Shown: piece by piece, positions 1-10,200 of the stretch | Layout: each line of letters starts with the position of its first letter | Position numbering within the stretch: position 1 is the first letter of the stretch | Origin: Hygrophila difformis | Taxonomy: Eukaryota > Streptophyta > Magnoliopsida > Lamiales > Acanthaceae | Reading direction: 5' to 3' | DNA length: 64,000 nucleotides | NCBI GenBank assembly: GCA_030278955.1 | Contig: JAOANR010000011.1 | Location: forward strand, 34,042,403 to 34,106,402 | Notes under the pieces: model-generated | The model's database searches: none | Seen by the model: only the letters and a program-made list of their open reading frames with translations | Told to the model about the DNA's origin: nothing | Position numbers and translations under genes: made by a program

Positions 1-1094
1 GTTGGCCCCGTGCCTAAGTCCTCCCTCTTGGTGATGTTTTCCAGTCGAGTGCGGCACTCATTCGCCATGTGGCCGATGCGACCACACCTGTAGCAGGCGC
101 CCTGTTGGGGGCACCCTCTGGCCAAATGAGGCCTGCCGCATCTCGGGCAAGGTGGCACCGGGTTACCCCGGAAAAGGGTTCTATCGTCATTTCCTCTGTT
201 GTTGTTTTGAGGGGGCCTGTTCAGATCTCCCCGAAAGTTGTTCCCTACAGCATTGTTACCGGAACGGTTGTCTCTACTCCTCTTATCCTGTCCCTGAGAT
301 CCTCGACTGGGTTCTCCGCTCACTTTCCTTTTCAGTTGTTGCACCCGTGCAACAGCTACTGCACGATCATACACTGATTGCAGGTCTGGGTATTGGACGC
401 TAGTGATCACCTCCCGTATAGTCAAGTTTAGCCCCATTTCAAATTTCTGTGCCTTCTCCGCATCTGTCGGCACGAGTCTTGGTGCGAAACGCACCAACTC
501 CTTGAAACGGGTGTAGTATTCCTGGACTGTTTGCCTTCCTTGTTTCAGAGATAGGAACTCCTCTTACATGGCTGACTTTGTGCTCATGGGATAAAAGCGA
601 TCCCTGATTAGACCCATGAATTCTTCCCAAGAATAGGGTTCCTCGTCCTCGGCTAACTTATCTTGCATGGCACGCCACCAGTCATCCGCCTCCCCTCCGA
701 GATAGTACGATGCCACAGGCACCTTCTCGCCAATTGGGCACTTCACCGCGTTTAGTAGCTTGTCGAATGTTCAGATCCATTCTTCGAGTTTAGCCGGGTC
801 CTCTTCTCCGGCGTAGTGCGGCGGGTGATATGAGTTCACCATAGCTAGGTAGTTAATGCGGGCCTCGGGTGGAGGTACCGCAGCTGCCTGGCCTTGGTTC
901 ACATGCGCGTTCCCTATCCCGATGAGAACCTCTTCTAGAGTGCGTAGGCGCGCGTCCATGTTGTTTGGCATAGGGTTTGCCGGCTCCTCTTGAGCGTGTA
1001 CACCTTCGCCGGGTATAGGCATTTCTGGTTGCATAGGGGTTTCGTTAGTGTTTGGAGTGGTGGGCTGGGTGCGTGGTCTTCCTCTCGGTGCCAT
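1..1094 (-). pseudogene. gag of gypsy-1, two in-frame stops
   Basis: Begins MAPRGRPRTQPTTP at 1094. It reads through a gag matrix/capsid-type region (motif YLGGEADDWWRAM near 700) and ends at the window edge in a CCHC knuckle (CYRCGRIGHMANEC, about 60-100) preceded by a Cys/His-rich PRCGRPHLARGC segment. The frame is interrupted by TGA at about 772 and TAA at about 565. Gag would form the virus-like particle and package element RNA; this copy cannot. Confidence 0.85.
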
Positions 1095-1507
1095 GCTGTT
1101 GCAAGAACAAGAGAGTTTAAATTCTTTTTGTTGAAGTATTATATAATGCTTATAAAATAATTTAATAAATGACGATATTAACAGGTATCAGTCTACTGGA
1201 ACCTGTTAGTATAGGTTGTTGGAGTTTAGCGTATCGTTTGTTGTTATTTGGGGTTGGTTCTACTTGTTGCTTTGTTTTTTTTTTTTTTTTTTTTTGCGTG
1301 AACAGTAACCTGTTCAGTTTTTTTTTTTAAAGTCTAGGGTTGTATGTTCCCTTCTTTGATCATGGTAGTTAAAGAATTAAATAAAATGTATGGAATAAAT
1401 TTAAATAGGCTTGTATTTTTATTACTCAAGAAATAAATTTCGGGTTACAAGCATTTGAAACGGAAATAGTATTAGTGCATCAGTATGGGTCCCTAAGTCT
1501 AGAGTGA

Positions 1508-1884
1508 CTAGGCAGGTACATCCTCGATGGGATCGTCCTCGTCGCTGGATACGTCAATGGGAATGGGTGTCCCCACCGGGCTCGGGCTCGGAGGAAATAT
1601 GTCAGCCTCTAGGCCCAGCAGCTCAGCTCCTAAGTGCCCTATTTGCATCATCAGTTCGTTGTCCTTATTTTGGAGTGTGACCACTTGGGTTTGGAGTTCG
1701 GCGACTTGGGCCTTGAGTTGGTTATTTCATGATGGTCAGCTTCCCTAAGATGTCTCAAATAGTCCACGTTACTCTCTAGATGCCCCACTCGAGCCTTGAA
1801 GTGATTGATATGCTGTTGGGATTCGAGGTATGCGTTGGTCAGTTTCATCATCAGATTGGTCATGTTCGCGTTGGGTTCGGCCAT
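1508..1884 (-). pseudogene. Leader coiled-coil frame of gypsy-1, frameshifted
   Basis: Starts MAEPNANMTNLMMKL and matches the intact 125-residue leader frame of gypsy-3 (32969-33346). Against that copy one C is missing from the ACCC at about 1727, so translation leaves the frame after residue 54; the locus is 377 bp instead of 378. The product would be a short heptad-rich protein encoded between the primer binding site and gag, with an acidic C-terminus. Its function is unknown to me. That it sits in the same place in an autonomous-type and a deleted element shows it belongs to the family. Confidence 0.75.
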
Positions 1885-2948
1885 CTAATGTCAACAAGGA
1901 GGTTAGAGTTAGAGTCAGGACATGTTTCGAATAAAAGTCAAGATATGCAGGAATTTAAATCTATATAAATATGCACATGCAACCCCCTCCCCGAAAACTA
2001 ATTTAATGTGGTTTTAATTTAAATTTAATCATGGTTTTAAAAAAATTGGGCCTCTATATTGGCCAAAAATAATAATTTGGACTTAAGAAGTAAAAACATG
2101 GTATTTGGGCCGAAATAATAAGTAATTATTGGGTCAAAATAATTTAGCCCCCTTTGGGCTCAAATTTTGGGCTAAGATAATAATACTAGTAGTCTTAAAA
2201 ATAATAATAATAAATTTAAAAATAATACTTAGTTCAAAATATTGGTTTAAAATAATAATAATAGTAGCTTTAAAATATTCTGGGCTCTGATACCAACTTG
2301 TAACACCCCGGATTTGATAACCCAGGCCGGGATGCCACCGTCACACCTCCCTAGCAAGACACAGATTCTCCGAGCTTGCTAAAGAGATGCAAGGCTATCG
2401 GTATTGCAAAAAGGTTTAAAAACAAGTCCGGAATTTATTTAAAAATAATAATAATATTTCATCCATACGTAGCAAAACCGGAAAGAAAAATATCGCAGCG
2501 GAAATGTAAAGGGGCCGACATGGCCAAAACTCGGGTTATACAGGCCCGATATGCAAGTGTCAATAAAAGCGCTAAAAGTAAAGTTTTAAAGTTTTTCTCC
2601 CCCAATGCATATGCTCATGCATTATCTCCATACTCTGAAAAGAAAAGAGAAAACAACAATTTTATCAGTATATAAAATACTGAGTAAGTCGATCCTAACA
2701 TAGCAATAAAGGGGTTTAATTAGATAATTAAAATTTCACTCCTAAACATGCATTTACGAATTTAAAAGAAATAATAATTTAATTGTGTACTTGAACATGC
2801 ATTTAGTCCACAATAACAATTTAATCATGATATGAAATTTAAAGACATAATTTTAAATGCATAATTTAAAGACATGCATAAATAAATAAATACTTAAAAA
2901 TATTAAATCTTTTATTTCCCCGTTACGTAACCATTTCTCAATATTTTG

Positions 2949-3030
2949 TATACCCGGTGATCCGGCGGCCGCAGCCGTGTCGTAAGTATCTTGTATAGCC
3001 GGTGATCCGGCGGCCGCAGCCGTATCTGCC
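2949..3030. repeat. Two copies of a GC-rich palindromic motif in the gypsy-1 LTR
   Basis: The block CCGGTGATCCGGCGGCCGCA, followed by GCCGT, occurs at about 2953 and again about 48 bp later, each after TTGTATA. It contains nested self-complementary parts (CCGG...CCGG and CGGC...GCCG). It sits in roughly the LTR position where gypsy-3 has its hairpin array, so both LTRs carry repeated hairpins there though with different sequences. Confidence 0.6.
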
Positions 3031-3324
3031 ATACCCAGTAACACTCCGCTGCCTCGGGAAATCCATACGGACAATCCCGAGAGAGTAGGCCATGTATCTC
3101 CCGCCGATTGGCGTAATATTTCATCTAAATTCTCTCGTCCATTATAGGCCCGAAGAGAAAGTCTAGAGGGGCACCCTGCAGAGCACTCACCCTCCACCAA
3201 AGTATCTCATGTATCGTTCAAATTTAATGTATCGGGGTTTTTCAAAAGTATAGATGTATCGTATTTCAAGTCTTTGATCGTTTGTTACGAAATTTCAAAA
3301 TCTCTCGATTTAAAAGTCTCTTGG

Positions 3325-4002
3325 CGTCACAGTTTACGCCTTTTTAATTTAAAAATTCATTTCAAGTCGGAAAAATCTGAAATTTTCACAGTATATCAAA
3401 AACATCCTAACGAACAACTTTCGTGTTTTAACTTTTTCGAAATAAGTTGAGGAAACATGTCAAAAATCGAGTTTATTACGCAAGCATAATTCTGTCCGGA
3501 CTCAGGTTTGACACAGTTCAAAGTTTCGACTTTTCAACATATCAAATGGACTCCAAAAATTCTGAAATTTTATATGCACATACTAGACATGATTACCTAC
3601 AACTTTCATTTAGATTGCAAAGATCAAATCGGATTAGAAAATATAGAAACATGCTCATCAAGTCGTCACAGTTAACGCCTTTTTAATTTAAAAATACATT
3701 TCAAGTCGGAAAAATCTGAAATTTTCACAGTATATCAAAAACATCCTAACGAACAACTTTCGTGTTTTAACTTGTTCGAAATAAGTTGAGGAAACATGTC
3801 AAAAATCGAGTTTATTACGCAAGCATAATTCTGTCCGGACTCAGGTTTGACACAGTTCAAAGTTTCGACTTTTCAACATATCAAATGGACTCCAAAAATT
3901 CTGAAATTTTATATGCACATACTAGACATGATTACCTACAACTTTCATTTAGATTGCAAAGATCAAATCGGATTAGAAAATATAGAAACATGCTCATCAA
4001 GT
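3325..4002. repeat. 339-bp tandem duplication inside the gypsy-1 LTR
   Basis: Two head-to-tail units, 3325-3663 and 3664-4002, nearly identical (a few substitutions, for example TTTACGCC/TTAACGCC at the start and TTTTTCG/TTGTTCG). Both units begin CGTCACAGTT and end CTCATCAAGT. Because the units are so alike, the duplication is much younger than the divergence from the gypsy-3 LTR, which shows a single unrelated sequence here. Confidence 0.9.
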
Positions 4003-5138
4003 TCGAATATGATCACTGTCAGTTTTTCGAAAAAGTCCTAGTAAAACAGTTTATGTTCGGTGCGATTTGAAATAGCAAACGTTAACGAAAATGTCTGAAA
4101 TTTTTACACGACCTAGATTTATGTGTTAGGATTAAAAGTCTAGTTTTGAGTTTCTCGGATTGAATTTTCGAAATATGAGTTTTAGGCCGATTTCAGAAAC
4201 TGTGCGTATTGGGGTTTTTAATTTCGGTTTTTACGTTTCGTTATGTTACGACTACTTCGGACGCCCCTAAACCACCCGTATTGATATGGAAGGCTCAACT
4301 TACAGTGATTGTATTCTTGAGTCGTCCTAGGGTCGCTCGGCTCGTCCAAAATCCTACGAACGAATCTACGAAACGCAAAGTTCCCGACTTTGGCCACGAA
4401 CGTATTTGCAATCAACGATTCAAGAGTTAGATTGGGGATTTGAGAGGAAAAACGAGATTGAGAACCTAAGATACTACTTACCAATGATCTAAGGACTGTG
4501 ATCCTTGATCTACATGCCTCTACGGTCGTCGTTGGTCGTCGGAAGGCCACCGGAAGTTCGTCGGAAGTTCGTCGGAAAGGTGTTTTGGCTTTGGGAGAGT
4601 TTGGGAGTGAAGAGGGGCTTGGTGACTGATGAAAGGGTGGGGAGGCAGCCCTAATTCGTCCCTAAAAGCTTCCCCTCGTCCAAAATCTTCTTTCCATAGT
4701 CGGGGGGTCGAATTATGGCAAGAAATCACCTAAAACGCGTCATTTGCACGATTCTGGGGACCCACGCGGGGTTGGCGCGCCGAATGGCCAAACCCCGCCC
4801 GGCCAGCGCGCGGTTCCCGCCTGGACTGCGGTCCGGGCGGGTCCGTGCGATCCGATCCGTCGGGTCTTTTCCTCCTCTCTTTCGTACTTCTATCCTTCCA
4901 CGTTTTCGCGCTCGATTTTCCAGGTCATTTTCGGATTATGCTTCTCATCATAAATTTATTCCGTCTCAATTCGATTTCATGCTTGAAATCTTAAGACCGT
5001 CGGTTTCGGTCCGTCGGTTTCTAAATCGTCGTCTTTTGACTCCCGTGCATTTCCGAGTTTACGGGTTCTCGGAAACAAAACTTTCTTTCCTATTGGATTA
5101 ATTCCTATTTTTATATCCCAAAATTTACGGGTATTACA

Positions 5139-5305
5139 TCAAAACTATCACAATTTAAAACTATCATTCATTATGAATTTCAAATTCTAAACTCTAAACT
5201 TCTACGTATTTATTTTGTTCATCCAATTAAAAAAATAATTAGTTCTATTCATAATAAGAAAGAAAGTAACACACCCGTGCGCAATGCGCCGGTCAAAAAA
5301 GCTAG
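5139..5305 (+). mobile_element. 3' end of a Helitron, plus orientation
   Basis: Ends CTAG at 5302-5305 followed by T, preceded by an imperfect GC-rich hairpin (about 5275-5292). This is the standard Helitron 3' terminus. The 5' part is cut off by the gypsy-1 LTR, so gypsy-1 inserted into this Helitron and the rest lies beyond the left edge. The hairpin has mismatches, so the element is old. Confidence 0.5.
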
Positions 5306-5418
5306 TGTATAATAAATCATTAGATATATAATTTTTAAGATTATAGTACTATCCTTTTGTACATAGAGTGGTGGTCGGACTTTTTCCAACCCCCATTTTC
5401 TAGGATTATATATATACA
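5306..5418. repeat. Repeat shared with 49789-49915, flanking Helitron ends
   Basis: About 110 bp just outside the Helitron 3' end match the segment just outside another Helitron 3' end at 49788, including GTGGTGGTCGGACTTTT and a nearby CCCCATTTTC. Either both Helitrons sit in copies of one older repeat, or the segment travelled with the Helitron by 3' read-through. Confidence 0.6.
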
Positions 5419-5451
5419 CTAGGATTATGGTAGCGCGCTACGCAGCGCGCA
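5419..5451 (-). mobile_element. 3' end of a Helitron, minus orientation
   Basis: On the minus strand a 7-bp perfect stem with a 4-base loop (plus positions 5433-5450, GCGCGCT/AGCGCGC) is followed after 10 bases by CTAG (5422-5419) and T. This is a canonical Helitron 3' end. The element body must extend to the right, the same strand and direction as the broken lipase gene. I did not find its 5' TC end. Confidence 0.55.
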
Positions 5452-5894
5452 CCCGGTGGGAAAAAAACATTATGGAAAACTATGCAAGATATTCAAAATT
5501 GAAATAAAAACAAAACTGAGATAAATTTAATTGTGTATTCAGGTTATAAGATTTAACTTGTAACTAAGCTATCCCTGAAAGATGCTCAAACACCATTTCA
5601 ATGAGCTCTCAAGAAGAAAAAAATAGAAACAAAAAAAAAAAAAAATGTTGTTTTAGAAACTAAACTCCCAGGCTTACCCTGGTTAGTGGGATGGCAACTG
5701 ATGGACTTGATGCTCCTAGTGTGCTTGTGTGTCCCTGCTTAAAATTAAGTTGATATGTGATTGTGGGCTGTGTGGCCTTCAAATTGTACAGTTGAAAGTA
5801 AACTGATTCTCACTTCTTCCATTTCGTCAATTGTTAAGTAGATAGACTTTAATAGTGTAATGAGTCAATAGAGGAAAATATTAGTAAGAATTAT
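5452..5894. other. No gene recognised
   Basis: AT-rich, with an A-tract near 5630-5645. If the minus-strand Helitron is real this is its 3' interior. I see no convincing coding sequence; downstream lipase exons could be hidden here but were not identifiable. Confidence 0.4.
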
Positions 5895-6856
5895 CAAACC
5901 TCTTATTGAACTGAGCAAGTCATCACAGTCCAAATGATGTCCATCACACTTCACACATCATATCCATGATTTGTGTGCCCTTGTCACTGAATACACCAAA
6001 AAACAATCAAAATTTAGACAAGAAACAAACAAATGGCATACACTTTAATTACTGGGAAATGTTTTGAAATTGAGCTGATGAATCCCCAATGGCATAATAA
6101 CATAAAATCAAACGAATCTTTTCATTAAAGTCAGATGTATTTCAAACCAGGAATAGCTTCAAAAGCGTACCTCATAAAGATGCATTTTAACCAATCTAAG
6201 AACAAATGGAGCAGTGATGTGGTCCAAGTATGATATAGGGCAAAGAAGTGCAACAGCGTCAACCATACTTGCTATATCTGGTTGTGTAAGGGCAACTAGA
6301 GACATGATTGTTCCCTGCAGAATAACAAGAGAAGCACACATAAGAGTTTGAAAAAACAAGCCCTAAATTATCACACACAATTTTTGCTGTCATGTGAGAC
6401 TGATGACCTATGAATGTCCAACAATAGTGACTTTGGAATTTATAATTGAATTTATGTAACGGATCATTTCTCCAAGATTATAAAGGGCCAAGTCTTGCCA
6501 GCTTCGGTTCCAGAATTCCTAAACAAAGTAAAGAAAGCAAATTAAATCACTGGAAAACAATTAACTACACACTCACGAATTACAAGCATGGATATCCTTC
6601 CCTATTTTTACCATTTCTACAACTCTACAAGGATGAGGCCATCAGGGAAAACTATATCATTTCTGGCACCCTAAAGACATGACATGGAATGAAACACGAA
6701 TGGATGAGATAATAATAGCAGTGGTCGAAGCCGAAAAGAAACACAACCGCCTACTTGCGATCACCAAAATCATTCGATAATGCTCAACCTAGGATTTAAA
6801 CCTCACCTTTCTTGCACTGATAGAGAAACATGACCATGACTCCGACATGTTCCACG

Positions 6857-7222
6857 TGTTAGTGAGTTTGGCTGTTACGATTGTTGGAGTTAATCTTCAT
6901 GACTGTTACACAGGAGGAGAACGTGGAGCTGTTACAAGAGAAGAAGTTTCATCATTTGGCTGTTACAAGTTCATCATTTTTATGTAGCAGTTTCATCTTA
7001 TTTATCAGTTTTATTTTGGAGTGTGCAAATTCATAGCATTTAGAGGCTGCCCATATCCTTAGCATTAGTGGTAGTCTTTTATTGTCATTTACTATGTTTT
7101 GTCTTTAAATAGTGTGTATCCGATGGTATTGAGATCAATGCAGTAAAGTTTTTCCTCAGATTTCATATACTTCATACTTGATTTATTTTCTATCATAGAG
7201 CAGTAGCTCTTTCTTGCTATCA
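6857..7222 (+). repeat. 5' LTR of copia-1
   Basis: 366 bp, TG...CA. Carries a TAAATA-type TATA candidate near 7106 and repeated GGCTGTTACRA / AGCTGTTACAAG words near 6870-6970. No difference from the 3' LTR was seen. Confidence 0.95.
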
Positions 7223-7236
7223 GTGGTATCAGAGCT

Positions 7237-10200
7237 ATGGCTACGGACAATTTTGTTCAACCTAGCATTCCTCGCTTTGACGGGCACTACGATCACTGGA
7301 GTATGTTGATGGAGAATTTCCTGAGATCCAAGGAGTATTGGCAGGTGGTTTCAGAGGGAATTGTGGAACCAGCTGCTGGGGCGGTAACAACAAATGCTCA
7401 AAGGCTGGAACTAGAAGGGTTGCGACTGAAAGACTTAAAGGCGAAGAATTATCTCTTTCAAGCCATAGATCGTTCAATCTTGGGAACCATTCTCTGCAAA
7501 GACTCATCCAAGCAGATATGGGATTCTATGAAGAAGAAGTATGAAGGTTCAACGAGGGCAAAGAGGCAGCAGCTTCAAGCACTTCGTTCGGAGTTTGAAA
7601 CATTACGAATGAAATCTGGAGAGTCGGTGACAGATTACATCTCCCGTACGATGTCCATTGTCAACAAAATGCGAATCTATGGTGACAAAACAGATGATGT
7701 TGCTGTGGTGGAGAAAATACTTCGTTCCATGACTCCAAAATTTAATTTTGTTGTCTGTGCTATTGAAGAATCTCATGTCATTGAGGATCTTTCCATTGAT
7801 GAGTTGCAAAGTTCCTTATTGATTCATGAGCGAAAGATTTGCCAGCAGGAGACTGATGAGCAAGCACTAAAGGCTTCTACAGAGGATCATTCCACAACTA
7901 GAGGAGGTCGTGGTCGAGGAAATGGTAGAGCCAGAGGCGGAGGTGGAAGAGGTAGAGGAAACAATGACCGTAATTATCAAAATCGTCAACCCCGAGATGA
8001 ATCCAATTCGCAATGGAGAGGAAAGGGACGTGGAGGCCACCAATATACATCTTCCAGGACACAGTCAGTAGACAAGTCCAATGTGGAGTGTTATCGTTGT
8101 CATAAGTACGGCCATTATCGATCTGAATGTCGGGTCAAATTGCCAAAGGAACAAGGAGAAAAGACTAACTTTGCAGAAAATGAAGAAGAAGTGTCGCTAT
8201 TGATGGTCTGTCATACCCGGGAAGAGACACAAAAGGGTTTATGGTACCTGGACACAGGATGCAGTAATCATATGTGTGGCGACAAGTCTGCTTTTTCGAT
8301 CCTTGATGAGTCTATTTCAGACACTGTGAAATTTGGTGATGATTCAAAAATTTCAGTGAAAGGCAAGGGAGATATAACCATCCAGACAAGAGATAATGGC
8401 GTGCAGACAATCTCAAATGTTCTTTTTGTTCCTGATTTAAGAACAAATTTGTTGAGCATTGGCCAGCTACAAGAAAAGGGTTATGAGATTCTCATTAGAG
8501 ATGGTGTTTGCAAAATTCAAGATAAGAAATTGGGATTAATTGCCCAGAGTTACATGACTGCAAATCGGATGTTTCCATTGGAAATCCATGCCGTAGCCAA
8601 CGCCTGCTTTTCAGCGAAACTGAAAAATGATAGCTGGCTTTGGCATTTTCGATATGGGCATTTACACTTTGGAGGCTTGAAAACATTGCAACAGAAGAAG
8701 ATGGTGACAGGCCTTCCAGAAATTTGTATTCCATCCCAAGTTTGCGAAGAATGTGTGATAAGTAAGCAACACCGAGAGCCATTCCAAAAGGGAAATTCAT
8801 GGAGGGCAAGGAAGCCGCTGGAGCTAGTCCATTCAGATTTGTGTGGACCCATCTCTCCAACGTCGAATGGAGGTAAACGATATTTTATATCGTTCATTGA
8901 TGATTTTAGCAGGAAAAGTTGGGTTTATTTTTTGCATGAGAAGTCTGAAGCACTTACAGCCTTTAAAAGCTTTAAAGCTCTAGTTGAAAAGGAAGCAGGG
9001 ACACCAATAAAAATGTTACGCAGCGACCGTGGTGGAGAATATATTTCAGATGATTTTGTTGCTTTCTGTGATAAGCAAGGAATAAGAAGGCAACTGACAG
9101 CTGCATACTCGCCTCAACAGAATGGAATTTGTGAACGGAAGAATCGCACAATCTTGAATATGGTGCGAAGTTTGTTGTCTAGAAGTGGAGTTCCAAAAAC
9201 TTTCTGGTCTGAAGCAGTCAATTGGAGTGTTCATATCTTGAATAGAAGTCCGACTGTAGCTGTTCAGGATATTACTCCACAAGAAGCCTGGTGTCATCAA
9301 AAGCCAAAAGTGGATTATTTCAGAATTTTTGGATGTCTTGCCTATGCTTATGTCCCGGATCAAAAAAGGAAAAAGCTTGATGATAAAGGAGAAAAATGCA
9401 TATTTCTTGGTGTTAGTGAAAATTCAAAGGCTTACAAATTGTATAATCCTATCACCAAGAAAATTGTCGTTAGTCGTGATGTGGTCTTTGATGAGGATCA
9501 TTTTTGGAGTTGGGAAGCAAACAGCATTGCTCAACCAATTCAAGTTGACTTTGATGGTGATGATGAAAATACAGGGCAGCAACCTTTAGAGCAAAGGCAA
9601 ATGGAGGAACCCATCGAGCAAGAGCAGATTGAGCAACAACCAATTGCACCGACAAATGAGCGTCCTCGACGTAACATGAGGAGGCCTGCATGGATGGAGG
9701 ATTATGAGGTAGAAGGAATTAATGAAGAGGATATTGCTTATTTTGCCTTGTTTGCAGATTGTGATCCTGTAGCTTTTGAAGAAGCTGTAAAAGAACCCAA
9801 ATGGAGGACGGCAATGAATGAAGAAATTGCTGCAATTGAGCACAACAATACTTGGGAATTAACAGAACTTCCCAAAGGCCAGAAAACAATTGGAGTGAAG
9901 TGGATTTATAAGACGAAGTTGAAAGAAAATGGCAAGGTTAATAAATATAAACCACGCCTAGTCGCAAAAGGCTACAAGCAAGAATTTGGCGTTGATTACA
10001 AAGAGGTTTTTGCACCTGTTGCTCGCCATGATACAATCAGGTTGGTGATTGCTCTTGCAGCTCAAAACTCATGGCCTATATTTCAACTAGATGTAAAGTC
10101 AGCTTTCCTACATGGTGATTTGGAAGAAAATGTTTATGTTGATCAACCTCCTGGATATGTGAAGAGTGGGCATGAACATAAGGTGTACAAGTTAAAGAAG

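Larger units (their letters stand above)
1..5138 (-). mobile_element. gypsy-1: 5' part of a Ty3/gypsy retrotransposon, cut by the left window edge
   Basis: Read on the minus strand the order is LTR (5138-2299), primer binding site (2295-2282, TGGTATCAGAGCCC, complementary to initiator Met-tRNA), a small coiled-coil leader frame (1884-1508), a T-rich stretch near 1270-1330, then gag (1094 to the edge). Long LTRs starting TGTAA and a gag with CCHC knuckles suit the Tekay/Del chromovirus group; the lineage is an inference supported by the related gypsy-3 element, which keeps a chromodomain-like pol tail. Pol and the 3' LTR lie outside the window. Gag and leader are both broken, so this copy is dead. 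Confidence 0.85.
2299..5138 (-). repeat. 5' LTR of gypsy-1 (2840 bp)
   Basis: Bounded on the plus strand by TGTAACACCCC at 2299 and GGTATTACA ending at 5138. The primer binding site lies three bases outside the inner end. The inner roughly 100 bp closely match the inner ends of the gypsy-3 LTRs, including the CCTGGGTTATCAAATCC block, so the two elements are one family. The interior is strongly diverged and holds a 339-bp tandem duplication and a repeated GC-rich palindromic motif, described separately. Confidence 0.85.
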
